DNA of 50,452 bases from Trichodesmium sp. MAG_R03 (GTDB taxonomy: Bacteria; Cyanobacteriota; Cyanobacteriia; Cyanobacteriales; Microcoleaceae): the NCBI GenBank assembly GCA_023356535.1, contig JAKQYF010000008.1, forward strand, positions 1 to 50,452, given 5' to 3'. This document shows, piece by piece, positions 6,709-15,319 of the stretch. Position 1 is the stretch's first letter, and each line of letters begins with the position of its first letter. A program made the position numbers and the translations under genes. The notes under the pieces were generated by a model. It did no database searches. It was not told the origin of the DNA and saw only the letters and a list, made by a program, of their open reading frames with translations.

Positions 6709-8052
6709 CTACATCTCAGCAAAATGTTGATACAAGAAATGATGAATAAATTGATAGCGATCGCCTATTCTTTGTAACAATAACCGACTACTAACATAAT
6801 TAAGAAAACGACGATAATTCCAAGGAATATGCCCATTACTAAATAAAACAATTCGTAGCACTAAAAATTTTAGCCCTGGCAAACCAAACCTTCCACAAAT
6901 TAATCCGCCAATAGCACCACTAATTAACCCTTCCTTTAATTCCCAAACTAATCCAAAAATAAATCCAAAAGTAAAACCCCAAAATAATATACTAATCAAA
7001 TTAACAATTAACTTATATGTTTGTAACTCCAGATTAGGATCTAGCCAATTTGACTGTAATAGTTCTATTCTAAATTCCTGAATATTTTCTGCTGCCATTC
7101 GTTTTGCTAACCATACTAACCATCGTCTTGTTTGTTCTGGTAGTGGTTCTTGATTCCTAGAATACCATTTATCCTTAGTTTCTTTCCCTAATTGAAAACG
7201 AATATAAGCATTTAATAGATATTTTTCTCTTCCCTTTTTAGAAGTAATTCTTTTCCAAGCAGCAATTAAAATTTCCTCATAAGCTAAAGCCATTATGCTT
7301 AACATTAATGGTATTCTAGCTAGGTTTAATAACTTTGGTTCATCTTTAATATAACTCCACAGCTCTCGACTTCTAGCTACCAATAAATAATCTTGAATAT
7401 GACTATTTATTAAAGGTTGTAACAATACCGCAGCATTTACTCTCAACTTATTATAACAATTTTTATAAGCTGCAAAACTACTACACACAACTAAGTGTTT
7501 GGGTTGAAAATCTAATGATAATTTATTGATCCCTTCTAAGCAATGTTCCAATAGTTCTGGAGATACTTGATCAAACCCATCTATTAAGGGTAATAACAGC
7601 TGATTTTCTAGCCAGTCTTTAGTAACTTTATTAGGAATATTATATTTAAATTTCAGTTGATCGATTAACCAATCTGAAATTTTCTGATTGTTATTTTGCC
7701 ATGTTGCAAGGTCTAATAAGACTGGAATTGGTAAGTTTTTCTCTTTTTCAGTCCTAATCACAAGTTTTCTTGCTAATTCCAGTAAAGTTGTAGTTTTCCC
7801 ACCTCCAGGATTTCCTAATATAAGTAATTTGCCTCTCATACGGTCAAAAACTTGTATAATATTTACTTGAGCAGGGAGTTGAAAAATAGGACGCTTTCCT
7901 ACTTTTACTTCTAGATCCCAAGAACGTTTTAATTGTTGGGGCGGTTGCTGACGAACAAGGTTAATTATTACTGCATGGTGTAGAGACTGCGATCGCAGTT
8001 GCATAATTTCTCTCTTAACTGTATTTAATAGTTTATCGCGATTTCTTTGCAC
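6709..8052 (-). CDS. NACHT-domain NTPase with C-terminal membrane segments
   Basis: A 447-residue STAND-type NTPase. The N-terminal region, about residues 7-60 (LLNTVKREIM...SLHHAVIINL), is the short linker that usually precedes NACHT in cyanobacterial proteins. Walker A is GNPGGGKTT at 80-88 and Walker B lies in LLPLIDGFDQV at about 153-163. The motif RIPLMLSIMALAYEE is the conserved winged-helix-side block. Around 345-400 come Gly-rich hydrophobic segments (FWGFTFGFIFGL, ISGAIGGLICG) that predict membrane anchoring. The end FIHHFLYQHFAEM is the usual family terminus. NACHT proteins act in signalling or antiphage defence, but there is no N-terminal effector or sensor domain here, so its role is open. 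No partner gene is adjacent. Confidence 0.88.
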   Translation of the reverse strand: MQRNRDKLLNTVKREIMQLRSQSLHHAVIINLVRQQPPQQLKRSWDLEVKVGKRPIFQLPAQVNIIQVFDRMRGKLLILGNPGGGKTTTLLELARKLVIRTEKEKNLPIPVLLDLATWQNNNQKISDWLIDQLKFKYNIPNKVTKDWLENQLLLPLIDGFDQVSPELLEHCLEGINKLSLDFQPKHLVVCSSFAAYKNCYNKLRVNAAVLLQPLINSHIQDYLLVARSRELWSYIKDEPKLLNLARIPLMLSIMALAYEEILIAAWKRITSKKGREKYLLNAYIRFQLGKETKDKWYSRNQEPLPEQTRRWLVWLAKRMAAENIQEFRIELLQSNWLDPNLELQTYKLIVNLISILFWGFTFGFIFGLVWELKEGLISGAIGGLICGRFGLPGLKFLVLRIVLFSNGHIPWNYRRFLNYVSSRLLLQRIGDRYQFIHHFLYQHFAEM

Positions 8053-8211
8053 CTTTGTCTAACTCTATTTTTAAATTGTTTAGTTAGCTATTATTTTGTT
8101 AAAATATTAACAGCATATCTTGACTTTAATAGATAACAGTAATGCTTATAATTAAAATGAAAATTGATTAAAACAGTAAAATAAAATTAAGTTTATCGAG
8201 GGATAAAAATT

Positions 8212-8982
8212 ATGTCATTACATAAGAAAGATCTAATTATTGCAACAATAATTGGATTTGCTAGTATTGCCTCTATTGCTTATTTGACAACTCAGTCTAA
8301 TTCATCACAATCTCCTAGTCATTCTTTCCAAAGACAAACTTTGGATAGCAACCTAGTTTCTATGAAACTACAACTCCAATCTTCAACTCCCAATTCCTCT
8401 CATTTAGTTAGTCAAAAGTCTAGTCCAGTTATAATTACACCTCCAACATCAGGATGCAAAATAGAAGAGGCCATAGTAGATGATCCTGAAGCACCTCTAA
8501 ATGTTCGTAGCATTCCAGAAGTAAGAGAAGGTAATATAGTTGGTAAACTTAACAATAATATCTTTGTTTCTGTCACAGATGAAAAATCTGGTTGGCTACA
8601 AATTACTAATCCTGTCAGAGGTTGGGTTGTTAAGAGCCGAACTCGCAGTAGCTGTGCAATAGTAGATAAGACTATTACTTTTTCCCCAAGAAGCGATACA
8701 GCTATTGTTAGAGGTCAGATTATTGGTACTGGTAGTCATAACTACCGGGTTAGGATGACTCAGGCTCAGACCCTAACTATCAAAAATTTAGGAGATGTCT
8801 TTCCACTAATTATTAGTCCCAATGGCAAAATGATGGCCAAGGAAACTATTTTTGAAGGTAATGACAGTCAATGGACAGGTATTATGCCTGTGAGTGGGGT
8901 ATACACTTTACAATTAAATTCTAACTTCCATGGATTTGAATATGAATTTTTAGTTTTAATAGAAGGAAATGAGAATTTTTAG
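8212..8982 (+). CDS. Membrane-anchored SH3b-domain protein
   Basis: A 256-residue protein. An N-terminal hydrophobic anchor (about 8-26, LIIATIIGFASIASIAYL) precedes a Ser/Gln-rich linker to about residue 80. A bacterial SH3-like fold follows at about 83-150: it opens with CKIEEAIVDDPEAPLNVRS, followed by an IVGKLNN strand and a GWLQI-x-GWV pair with closing Cys. This resembles cyanobacterial SH3b proteins that bind cell wall or protein partners outside the cytoplasm. The remaining 100 residues (HNYRVRMTQAQTLTIKN..., SGVYTLQLNS) look like a beta-sandwich similar to pre-peptidase C-terminal domains, an inference from pattern only. Two Cys in the SH3b region could pair. It reads divergently from the NACHT gene, sharing a 159-bp spacer. 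Confidence 0.75.
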   Translation: MSLHKKDLIIATIIGFASIASIAYLTTQSNSSQSPSHSFQRQTLDSNLVSMKLQLQSSTPNSSHLVSQKSSPVIITPPTSGCKIEEAIVDDPEAPLNVRSIPEVREGNIVGKLNNNIFVSVTDEKSGWLQITNPVRGWVVKSRTRSSCAIVDKTITFSPRSDTAIVRGQIIGTGSHNYRVRMTQAQTLTIKNLGDVFPLIISPNGKMMAKETIFEGNDSQWTGIMPVSGVYTLQLNSNFHGFEYEFLVLIEGNENF

Positions 8983-9194
8983 TTTAAACCTCCAAGAAAT
9001 TTTTAGTTTTCCTACCTCTAGCGAAAAGTTTAGGCATGAGCTCATCGGAAGCACCCACAGCCTTAGTTCGTTATGAAATCAGTGGTTTATATCAAAGACT
9101 TTTGTTTTTACTCCAGGTACAATCATTCGATTATATGTAGATGAAATAGTTAGAATAGATCTTCGTCCTATTCATTTGTTTCCAGTTGATTATA

Positions 9195-9210
9195 TATAGC
9201 AATCCTAAAT
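9195..9210 (+). repeat. Solitary TATAGCAATCCTAAAT end
   Basis: The 16-base terminus of the dispersed element family lies about 36 bases before the TPR gene start, in its probable promoter region. No second end was found at element distance. Confidence 0.5.
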
Positions 9211-9245
9211 TACTATTCTTATCTTTATTATCATCAAAGATCAAT

Positions 9246-10067
9246 ATGTTGCACTTAATTCGGAAACTTTTCATAATAATTCTTTTATTATCTCTCTTTT
9301 GCTTAAGTAACCCATTAAATGTAATGGCTGTCACTCAATTACAAAATATCACCCCTACTCAGCTAGAAGAATTAAACAATCTATTTAATCAAGCCTTAAA
9401 TTCCAGTAATAACGGTGAGTTTACAAAGGCCGAAAAATTATGGACTCAAATTCTCAAACAATATCCCGACAACCCTGCTATTTGGAGCAACAGAGGTAAT
9501 GTTAGGCTTAGCCAAAATAAAATAGAAGAGGCAATATCTGACTATAAAAAAGCTATAGAAATTTTACCCTTAGCTCCCGATGCCTACCTAAATCGTGGCA
9601 TAGCTTATGAAAGACTCAAAAAATGGTCAGAAGCGATCGCTGATTACAATCAAGCCATAGCATTAGACCCCACTGACCCTGTCGCCTACAATAACCGTGG
9701 GAATGCAAAAGGAGGACTAGGAGAATGGGAAAAAGCTACTGAAGATTACAAAAAAGCTTCTGAATTAGATCCTGAATATGCCTTTGCTCTTGCCAACTAT
9801 TCTCTAGCTCTTTACCAAATTGGACAAACTCAAAAAGCAGTACAAACAATGAAAAGTCTCGTTCGCAAATATCCTAACTTTCCTGATATGCGGGCAGCTT
9901 TAACTGCTTGTCTCTGGGAACAAGGTAAACAGGGAGAAGCAGAGAGTAACTGGGTAGCTGTTGTAGGATTAGACCCTCGGTATCGAGACCTTGATTGGGT
10001 TACTAATATTCGTCGTTGGCCACCCACATTACTTAATAGTTTGGAGAAATTTATCAAAATAGAATAG
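9246..10067 (+). CDS. Exported TPR-repeat protein
   Basis: A 273-residue protein. I chose ATG 9246: the reading frame extends upstream to 9186, but that part is made of a dispersed repeat, whereas MLHLIRKLFIIILLLSLFCL is a clear signal peptide ending near VMA. Four to five tetratricopeptide repeats follow. Examples are AEKLWTQILKQYPDNPAIWS, the EEAISDYKKAIEILPLAPDA unit, EAIADYNQAIALDPTDPVAY and a KATEDYKKASELDPEYAFAL unit. The C-terminus (GLDPRYRDLDWVTNIRRWPP) is typical of cyanobacterial lumenal or periplasmic TPR proteins that scaffold complexes. No partner is evident from neighbours. A HIP1 site lies inside the second repeat. Confidence 0.85.
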   Translation: MLHLIRKLFIIILLLSLFCLSNPLNVMAVTQLQNITPTQLEELNNLFNQALNSSNNGEFTKAEKLWTQILKQYPDNPAIWSNRGNVRLSQNKIEEAISDYKKAIEILPLAPDAYLNRGIAYERLKKWSEAIADYNQAIALDPTDPVAYNNRGNAKGGLGEWEKATEDYKKASELDPEYAFALANYSLALYQIGQTQKAVQTMKSLVRKYPNFPDMRAALTACLWEQGKQGEAESNWVAVVGLDPRYRDLDWVTNIRRWPPTLLNSLEKFIKIE

Positions 10068-10198
10068 AATAATTATTGATTTCCCAAACATTTGTCGGGA
10101 AAATTACAGTGCTTGTCAGGGAAGTTAGGAGATTCTTAAAGCCCCGAATTTAGTCCCTGCTACAAATTTAACTTCACCCATTCATGGCTTCTGACTTT

Positions 10199-10432
10199 TT
10201 ATTGTGGTAACCACCCTGCGCTCAGAAGCACAGTTAAACCCATAAACACCACAGATAAAGTCCAAGTAATTCGATTTAAAGTTATCTCTGCACTCTTAGT
10301 GCTAGTAAATAATTGAGCTTGTCCACCAATGCCACCTATCCCATCGCCTTTAGGGCTATGTAATAAAACAAATACAATAATACCAATAGCGCATATAACC
10401 CAGATAATTTCCGCAAGTTGAACAACATTCAT
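10199..10432 (-). CDS. secG: Preprotein translocase subunit SecG
   Basis: A 77-residue inner/thylakoid membrane subunit of the SecYEG channel. It has the classic two-helix layout: a first helix at about 6-25 (IIWVICAIGIIVFVLLHSPK), a cytosolic Gly-rich loop with KGDGIGGIGGQAQLF, and a second helix at about 53-73. The loop motif is diagnostic of SecG. It lies 57 bases downstream of gpmI on the same strand and is probably cotranscribed with it. A gpmI-secG pairing also occurs in other cyanobacteria. Confidence 0.95.
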   Translation of the reverse strand: MNVVQLAEIIWVICAIGIIVFVLLHSPKGDGIGGIGGQAQLFTSTKSAEITLNRITWTLSVVFMGLTVLLSAGWLPQ

Positions 10433-10489
10433 AGTTTTCTGATTCTTTAATTACAGTCACATTTACTAATACTTTAGTGTTAAGGTACT

Positions 10490-12088
10490 TTACAAACCAA
10501 TCCTTACAGGAGTAGGATTTTGTTTGATATAATACTCTACTTGATTAATCATTGACTTTCCAGTCATTTCTGCCGGTTGAGGTAGATTGAGAATTTCTAA
10601 AATGGTTGGTGCTATATCTGCCAAACAGCCATCTTGTCGTAATGGTACTTCTGTACCATGGCCAGAAATTTTTCGTCCTTCTCCTTCTATCAGTATAAAT
10701 GGCACCGGATTTATAGTATGGGCTGTCCAAGGGTTACCATGTTCATCCCACATATATTCAGCATTTCCATGGTCAGCAATAATAATCGTTGTGCCACCTA
10801 CTTGACTAATACTCTGTAAAAGTTTTCCTAGGTAATGATCAACTATCTGAATCGCATTTATTGTAGCATCCATCACCCCAGTATGACCCACCATATCAGG
10901 GTTAGCATAATTAATAACGATTAGAGAATAGATTTCCTTTTTTAATGCAGCGATCGCTACTTCTGTCACTTCTTCTGCAGACATTTCTGGTGTTTCATTA
11001 TAATGAGCTACCACTGGACTTTGAACCAATTCTCGATCTTCTCCCTCAAATGGTTGCTCCAAACCCCCATTAAAAAAGTAAGTTACATGAGCATACTTTT
11101 CTGTTTCCGCAGCACGGAACTGACGTAGACCATTTTGGGCAATTACCTGTCCCAGAATATTATTCAAATTTTGAGGCTCAAAAGCAACTAAAACTGGCAA
11201 ACTGGGATCATACTGAGTGAAAGTTAAAAATGTTAATGGTTGAATTTTTTGGCGCTCAAACCCATTAAAATCTGGATCTACAAAAGCTTGAGTTAATTGA
11301 CGAGCACGATCTGGTCGAAAATTAAAGAAAATTACACCATCTCCAGGTTCTACTGCTCCAGGAGTTACTCTAACTGGAATTGTAAATTCATCTGTTATAC
11401 CTTCAGTATAACAAAAATGTAGTGACTCAGAAGCAGAATGACCCATTCCATAACCATCCTTAGTCATTACTTCATAAGCTTTGTGAATTCTGTCCCATCG
11501 TTTATCCCGATCCATTGCATAATAGCGACCACTAACTGTAACAATTCTACCTAGACCAATTTGCTTAGTATAATACTCTATCTGTTTAAGTACCTGAACT
11601 CCTGACTTGGGATTTGTATCACGTCCATCAGTAATGGCATGAATACAAACTTCAGTTATTCCTTTTGCCTTAGCCATATCCAATAAACCTAATAAATGGT
11701 TTACATGGGAATGAACTCCTCCAGGGGAACATAAACCTACTAAGTGTAGTTTAGAATTACGTTCTATCACATCCTGGCAAATTTTTTCAATGGCTTGGTT
11801 TTGCGCTATTGAGCCATCTTCTACCGCATCAGAAATTCTCACTAGTTCCTGGGGAACAACTCGTCCAGCTCCAATATTTAAGTGGCCAACTTCTGAGTTA
11901 CCCATTTGACCTTCCGGCAAACCTACTGCTTTCCCAGAAGCTTGAATTAAAGTTCTTGGATAAGCTTGCCAAAGACTATCAATATTAGGTGTTTTACCCA
12001 CAGCAATAGCATTTCCATCTTTGTTTTCTCGATAACCCCAACCATCTAGAATAATTAGTACAACCGGAGATATAAAACCATTACTCAT
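10490..12088 (-). CDS. gpmI: 2,3-bisphosphoglycerate-independent phosphoglycerate mutase
   Basis: A Mn-dependent cytosolic glycolytic enzyme that interconverts 3- and 2-phosphoglycerate. The 532-residue protein is full length for the iPGM family. The metal-binding Asp lies in LIILDGWGYR (11-20), and the phosphoenzyme Ser is about residue 65 in GQMGNSEVGHLNIGAGRVV. AITDGRDTNP and FFNFRPDRARQLTQAF are substrate-site motifs. The C-terminal metal ligands sit in NYANPDMVGHTG and IIADHGNAEYM. The ATG start at 12088 has TTTCCTTTT-type upstream sequence (AAGGA on the coding strand) about eight bases away. It is first in a probable two-gene operon with secG. Confidence 0.97.
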   Translation of the reverse strand: MSNGFISPVVLIILDGWGYRENKDGNAIAVGKTPNIDSLWQAYPRTLIQASGKAVGLPEGQMGNSEVGHLNIGAGRVVPQELVRISDAVEDGSIAQNQAIEKICQDVIERNSKLHLVGLCSPGGVHSHVNHLLGLLDMAKAKGITEVCIHAITDGRDTNPKSGVQVLKQIEYYTKQIGLGRIVTVSGRYYAMDRDKRWDRIHKAYEVMTKDGYGMGHSASESLHFCYTEGITDEFTIPVRVTPGAVEPGDGVIFFNFRPDRARQLTQAFVDPDFNGFERQKIQPLTFLTFTQYDPSLPVLVAFEPQNLNNILGQVIAQNGLRQFRAAETEKYAHVTYFFNGGLEQPFEGEDRELVQSPVVAHYNETPEMSAEEVTEVAIAALKKEIYSLIVINYANPDMVGHTGVMDATINAIQIVDHYLGKLLQSISQVGGTTIIIADHGNAEYMWDEHGNPWTAHTINPVPFILIEGEGRKISGHGTEVPLRQDGCLADIAPTILEILNLPQPAEMTGKSMINQVEYYIKQNPTPVRIGL

Positions 12089-12296
12089 AATTTATTTCCT
12101 TTTATGCCTCACTTCGGTTTGATAATGAATAATCTCAAAATACTATACTTGAATATTTTTTCTTTATGAATAAGATTGATTTTATTAAAATATCAGTTAT
12201 ATTATTTCTTAATAAAGACGGTTTATCCTTACCTCTTGTCTTTGTGTTTTCCCTGTCATTATAGTTAACTTTAATTGTATCCAAATATTTATCAGA

Positions 12297-12313
12297 ATTG
12301 TCAGATTGACAAT
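12297..12313. promoter_or_regulatory. Dyad ATTGTCA-N3-TGACAAT
   Basis: A perfect 7-base inverted repeat with a 3-base spacer, about 30 bases before the TnpB relic. It could be an operator for the divergent gpmI (though over 200 bases away), or the left-end hairpin of the IS605-type element whose right end follows. Sequence alone does not decide between them. Confidence 0.35.
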
Positions 12314-12345
12314 TACTAAAGGGTTGTTCTAATTGTAGTTATCTA

Positions 12346-12534
12346 GTGGAGAAATTACCTCTAAATATTAGAGAGTGGGATTCTCCTGAATGTGGTGATC
12401 ACCATAACAGGGACATAAACGCGTATTTTAAACATTTTGGCTGCGGAAGGAGCAGTCTTATCTGGGTCGCAGCCTTTTGGCCCGAAGAGAAGAAATCTCC
12501 TATATACGGGTGCTATGAAGCACAAAGCCCCTAA
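12346..12534 (+). pseudogene. TnpB (IS200/IS605 family) C-terminal relic
   Basis: Only the last 62 codons of a TnpB RNA-guided nuclease remain. [20 protein letters not shown] matches the terminal zinc-finger/RuvC-III region (consensus W-CP-CG-x-HHDRDINAA). The final CPxCG Cys-type motif is decayed (one Cys replaced by Ser), but the HNRDIN Asp is kept. The tail [18 protein letters not shown] is also family-like. A full TnpB is about 400 residues, so the RuvC-I and RuvC-II Asp/Glu and the guide-binding domains are gone. It cannot be active. It directly overlaps the structured right end listed next. Confidence 0.8.
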
Positions 12535-12591
12535 CAGCGATGCTAGGGAATCCCATCCTGTCTCATAAGAGCAGCGTCGGGAGAATGTCAA
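12439..12591 (+). ncRNA. omega-RNA-like right end of an IS200/IS605 element
   Basis: The segment overlaps the TnpB tail and forms several stems: GGCTGCG (12439-12445) with CGCAGCC (12468-12474), GTGCT-ATGA-AGCAC near 12509-12522, and a final imperfect stem. It ends GTCGGGAGAATGTCAA at about 12591, the usual right-end terminus of TnpB-linked elements. In active systems this RNA is the guide scaffold, and the bases after the terminus are the guide. Here that would be AACCAAATATTGGCTCAGGT. With the nuclease gone it is probably a fossil, unless a TnpB encoded elsewhere uses it. Confidence 0.6.
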
Positions 12592-12657
12592 AACCAAATA
12601 TTGGCTCAGGTCTCAATCCCTCTATCTTCTGCAATATTAGGCTTTTCAGAATTGGCA

Positions 12658-13773
12658 ATGCGTAAACTTTTATTAAAAGCAGTAGTAGGCATATTATCTC
12701 TATGGATAAGTGGATGTGAATTTTTTCCTTTTCTTAAAAATAGAGACAGTTCTACCACGAATACTCCTAAAGCTTCTCCTACTCCAAATTTAGAAGCTTC
12801 AGAGTCTCCATCTCCCAAACCTGCTGATGCAGTATTTCCATCTTCAGAAGATTTTCCCCAGAAGCCGGAAACGGCAATAGATTTAATTAGGCCTACAGAC
12901 CCTAATCAAAGAATTAAATCCCTCAAGCAAAGAATTCCAAGTGACCCAAACTCTCCAATAATTCCAAATACCAAAGATCCCTTCTCTGGTTTACCAACTA
13001 TTCCAGTGCCACCAGTACCTCTGAAAACGGAGGGGCCCATAACTCAACTTCCTCAAGTAAGCAGTCAACAAGTACCAGATGTCCCCAATCTACCAGAAAC
13101 TTTTGGGGGTCCGGGTGAGCCCATAACTCAACTTCCTCAAGTAAGCAGTCAACAAGCACCAGATGTCCCCAATCTACCAGAAACTTTTGGGGGTCCGGGT
13201 GAGCCCATAACTCAACTTCCTCAAGTAAGCAGTCAACAAGTACCAGATGTCCCCGATATACCAGAAACTCAGTCACCCTCCCCTGGGAGAACTCCCGGGA
13301 GGAGCGGAGTACCAAGTTTACCTGCATTGCCAATAAAAGAAACTCCACCAGGAATTCCATCTGCTGTGTCGAGAGAGCCTGATTTTCCATCAAAACCTCT
13401 AGATCTGCCAAGTTCATCCACTCAAGAAGTACCAAGCTTACCTGAATTGCCCATACAACCAACCCCACCTACTCAATGGAGGGGGCCTGGTTTTCCACTA
13501 CCTCCTCCTCCTCCTCCAGATACTACTATTGCGGATGGCATAGAAGTTAGTGGGGTTGTGCAAGTAGGAAGTCAAAAACAAATTATTGTCAAAGTTCCTA
13601 CCGAAGTTACTAGTAGATATGTAAAAATTGGACAAAGTCTGGCTAATGGGAAGGTATTGGTAAAGCGAGTTAGCTTGAATAAAGGAGCTGTCCCAATTGT
13701 TGTTTTTGAGCAAAGTGGTGTAGAAATTACTAAAGAGGTAGGAAGTAAACCGAAAACTACTGACAACCAATAG
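12658..13773 (+). CDS. Pro/Ser-rich repeat lipoprotein with a conserved C-terminal domain
   Basis: A 371-residue protein. The open frame starts at 12601, but ATG 12658 gives a proper lipoprotein signal, MRKLLLKAVVGILSLWISGC, so I use it. Residues 25-285 are low complexity, rich in Pro, Ser and Gln. They include three 28-residue repeats with the core PITQLPQVSSQQ-PDVP-LPETFGGPGE. The last about 80 residues look folded: DGIEVSGVVQVGSQKQIIVK, then SRYVKIGQSLANGKVLVKRV and VVFEQSGVEITKEVG. They resemble the small beta domain found in cyanobacterial PilP-like or periplasmic proteins, an impression not tested. The long flexible linker suggests reach from the membrane across the periplasm. Unique in its neighbourhood. 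Confidence 0.8.
   Translation: MRKLLLKAVVGILSLWISGCEFFPFLKNRDSSTTNTPKASPTPNLEASESPSPKPADAVFPSSEDFPQKPETAIDLIRPTDPNQRIKSLKQRIPSDPNSPIIPNTKDPFSGLPTIPVPPVPLKTEGPITQLPQVSSQQVPDVPNLPETFGGPGEPITQLPQVSSQQAPDVPNLPETFGGPGEPITQLPQVSSQQVPDVPDIPETQSPSPGRTPGRSGVPSLPALPIKETPPGIPSAVSREPDFPSKPLDLPSSSTQEVPSLPELPIQPTPPTQWRGPGFPLPPPPPPDTTIADGIEVSGVVQVGSQKQIIVKVPTEVTSRYVKIGQSLANGKVLVKRVSLNKGAVPIVVFEQSGVEITKEVGSKPKTTDNQ
13036..13268 (+). repeat. 84-bp coding tandem repeat, about 2.8 copies
   Basis: Units start at 13036, 13120 and 13204, each beginning CCCATAACTCAACTTCC. The first two are almost identical and differ at a single sense change (Val to Ala). The third diverges near its end. The period of 84 bp keeps the frame and adds 28 residues per copy, so copy number can change without breaking the protein. 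Confidence 0.9.
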
Positions 13774-13973
13774 AAAAGAATTGCTTTTTAGCAAGTTTAG
13801 ATTTAAGATTAATTGTTAACAAGTTCCTCAAGATTGAGAAGGAAGCAGTTGTCTAGTTGAAAATTTGCAGTATAAAATGATTAGGTACCTTAGTTTTTAG
13901 CATGTCTTTAGCATGTCTACATCTAATAAAGGCTTGCTTGAACTGCCGTTATAATTCATTAAAGGCCCGGAAC

Positions 13974-14107
13974 TATAGCAATCCTAAATAGGTTGTAATA
14001 ATGAAATAGAAGTCAAACTCCAAAACTTTTACCCATTGCCTATTATCTTTAAATTTATTCCCAAAACGTAGGACGATTTTTGACTTATATAAAATAGGAT
14101 TGCTATA
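13974..14107. mobile_element. 134-bp MITE-like element, TATAGCAATCCTA termini
   Basis: Left end TATAGCAATCCTAAAT (13974-13989) and right end ATAGGATTGCTATA (14094-14107) are inverted complements. The inside is non-coding and AT-rich. The terminal TATA context would fit TA-duplicating (IS630/Tc1-like) transposition, which is an inference. Confidence 0.75.
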
Positions 14108-14287
14108 TATATAAGTCAGTCAAAACAAAACTTAAATTAAATAATAATCAAATTTGGACGGTTTAAGTCTCACTTCCTTTTCTCAAGATGAGTCGGGTTA
14201 TCTAGTAGTTGTAGACAGACTTTTCTTATTGTGCATTCTTCATAAATGTTAGCAAAATAGTATTGGTACTGATAACTGATAACTGAA

Positions 14288-15028
14288 ATGACCATGCTGC
14301 TATTAATCAAACAACTAAGAAGAATAATATTAACCGGTTCTTGTCTAGTAGGATACATAATTATAATGTGGCATCCTCACCCATTAATGGCACAAGAACA
14401 AACAGAAGCACCTCTTTGTAACGGTAACCCTCCTACAGGGAGAGTTAAGTGTAATTACTCCAATGGAGATAACTATACTGGAGATTTTGTGAATGGAAGG
14501 CCGCAAGGAAGTGGTGTATATGTCTATGCTAATCGCGATCGCTATGAAGGACAGTTTCGTGATGGTCTTCCTAATGGACAAGGTACTTTTATATTCTCCA
14601 ATGATGCTAGGGTGACAGGAGTATTTAAAAATGGAAAAATTAGTTCTGGGACAATTATTTTTGAGAATGGAGATCGCTTTGTGGGATATTTTAATATAGT
14701 AAAAAATCTCTCTAGTAGTGTGGTTAGTAGTCAGCCCACAGGTCAAGGTGAACTTATTTATGCCAATGGCGATCGCTATGAGGGAGAATTCTTTGCTGGG
14801 TCTCCTTTTGGTCCAGGAGTGTTTACCCATGCTAATGGAATACGGTGTCAAGGAGATTTTTATAACAAAGCACTAGATGGCAAAGGTAGTTGTACATATC
14901 CTAATGGAATTCGCTATGAAGGAGAACTAAGAGGTGGAATACCTCATGGTGTAGGAAATATTTTAGATACTCAAGGAAAGCGATTTCCTGGAGTCTTTCG
15001 TAATGGTCAAAGACAGGAAGAAAAATAA
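14288..15028 (+). CDS. Exported MORN-repeat protein
   Basis: A 246-residue protein. An N-terminal hydrophobic signal (about 10-35, ending PLMAQEQ) exports it. About eight MORN repeats of roughly 23 residues follow, each built on YxNGDxYxGxFxxGxPxGxG. Clear units are YSNGDNYTGDFVNGRPQGSG, the ANRDRYEGQFRDGLPNGQG unit, ANGDRYEGEFFAGSPFGPG and PNGIRYEGELRGGIPHGVG. MORN sheets bind lipids or proteins. Bacterial exported versions have no settled role. Two HIP1 octamers fall at the same spot of different repeats, within the codons for DRY. Confidence 0.88.
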   Translation: MTMLLLIKQLRRIILTGSCLVGYIIIMWHPHPLMAQEQTEAPLCNGNPPTGRVKCNYSNGDNYTGDFVNGRPQGSGVYVYANRDRYEGQFRDGLPNGQGTFIFSNDARVTGVFKNGKISSGTIIFENGDRFVGYFNIVKNLSSSVVSSQPTGQGELIYANGDRYEGEFFAGSPFGPGVFTHANGIRCQGDFYNKALDGKGSCTYPNGIRYEGELRGGIPHGVGNILDTQGKRFPGVFRNGQRQEEK

Positions 15029-15060
15029 AGGTGTAAACAACTTGATTATAGTTGGAGATA

Positions 15061-15319
15061 ATTAGGGTTTGCTGATTAAATATAAAAGCATTGAAATATA
15101 AAGACTTTGGCCTGATTTGGGTGGCGAAAAGTAACAGCTTTTTGGTGGTAAAAGGCTGAAAAAGTTAGGATTTCCGGCACTCCCATGCCAGAAAAATGAA
15201 GGGACAAATATATCCGATTATCTTATCTATACATTCCCTTTTGCTCTGTAGGGACGTTGCTTGCATTCAACGTCCCTACTCCTCTGCTTCTTAAAAAGAC
15301 TTTTTCAGCAGACCCTAAT
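15061..15319 (-). mobile_element. 259-bp MITE-like element, TTAGGGTTTGCTGA termini
   Basis: ATTAGGGTTTGCTGATT at the left and TTCAGCAGACCCTAAT at the right (15304-15319) are imperfect inverted complements. Inside, an interrupted palindrome (GTAGGGACGTTG and CAACGTCCCTAC, 15249-15280) and the block AAATATATCCGAT match the 6554 and 28204 copies in reverse orientation. No transposase is present. Confidence 0.75.

Noticed and set aside
12998..13468. Long minus-strand open frame opposite the lipoprotein gene
   Set aside because: It is an antisense shadow of the Pro-rich repeats. The plus strand has a signal peptide, lipobox and conserved C-terminal domain.
14384..14851. Minus-strand open frame opposite the MORN gene
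   Set aside because: Regular repeats on the coding strand keep the complement open. No family signature, and the MORN frame is clear.
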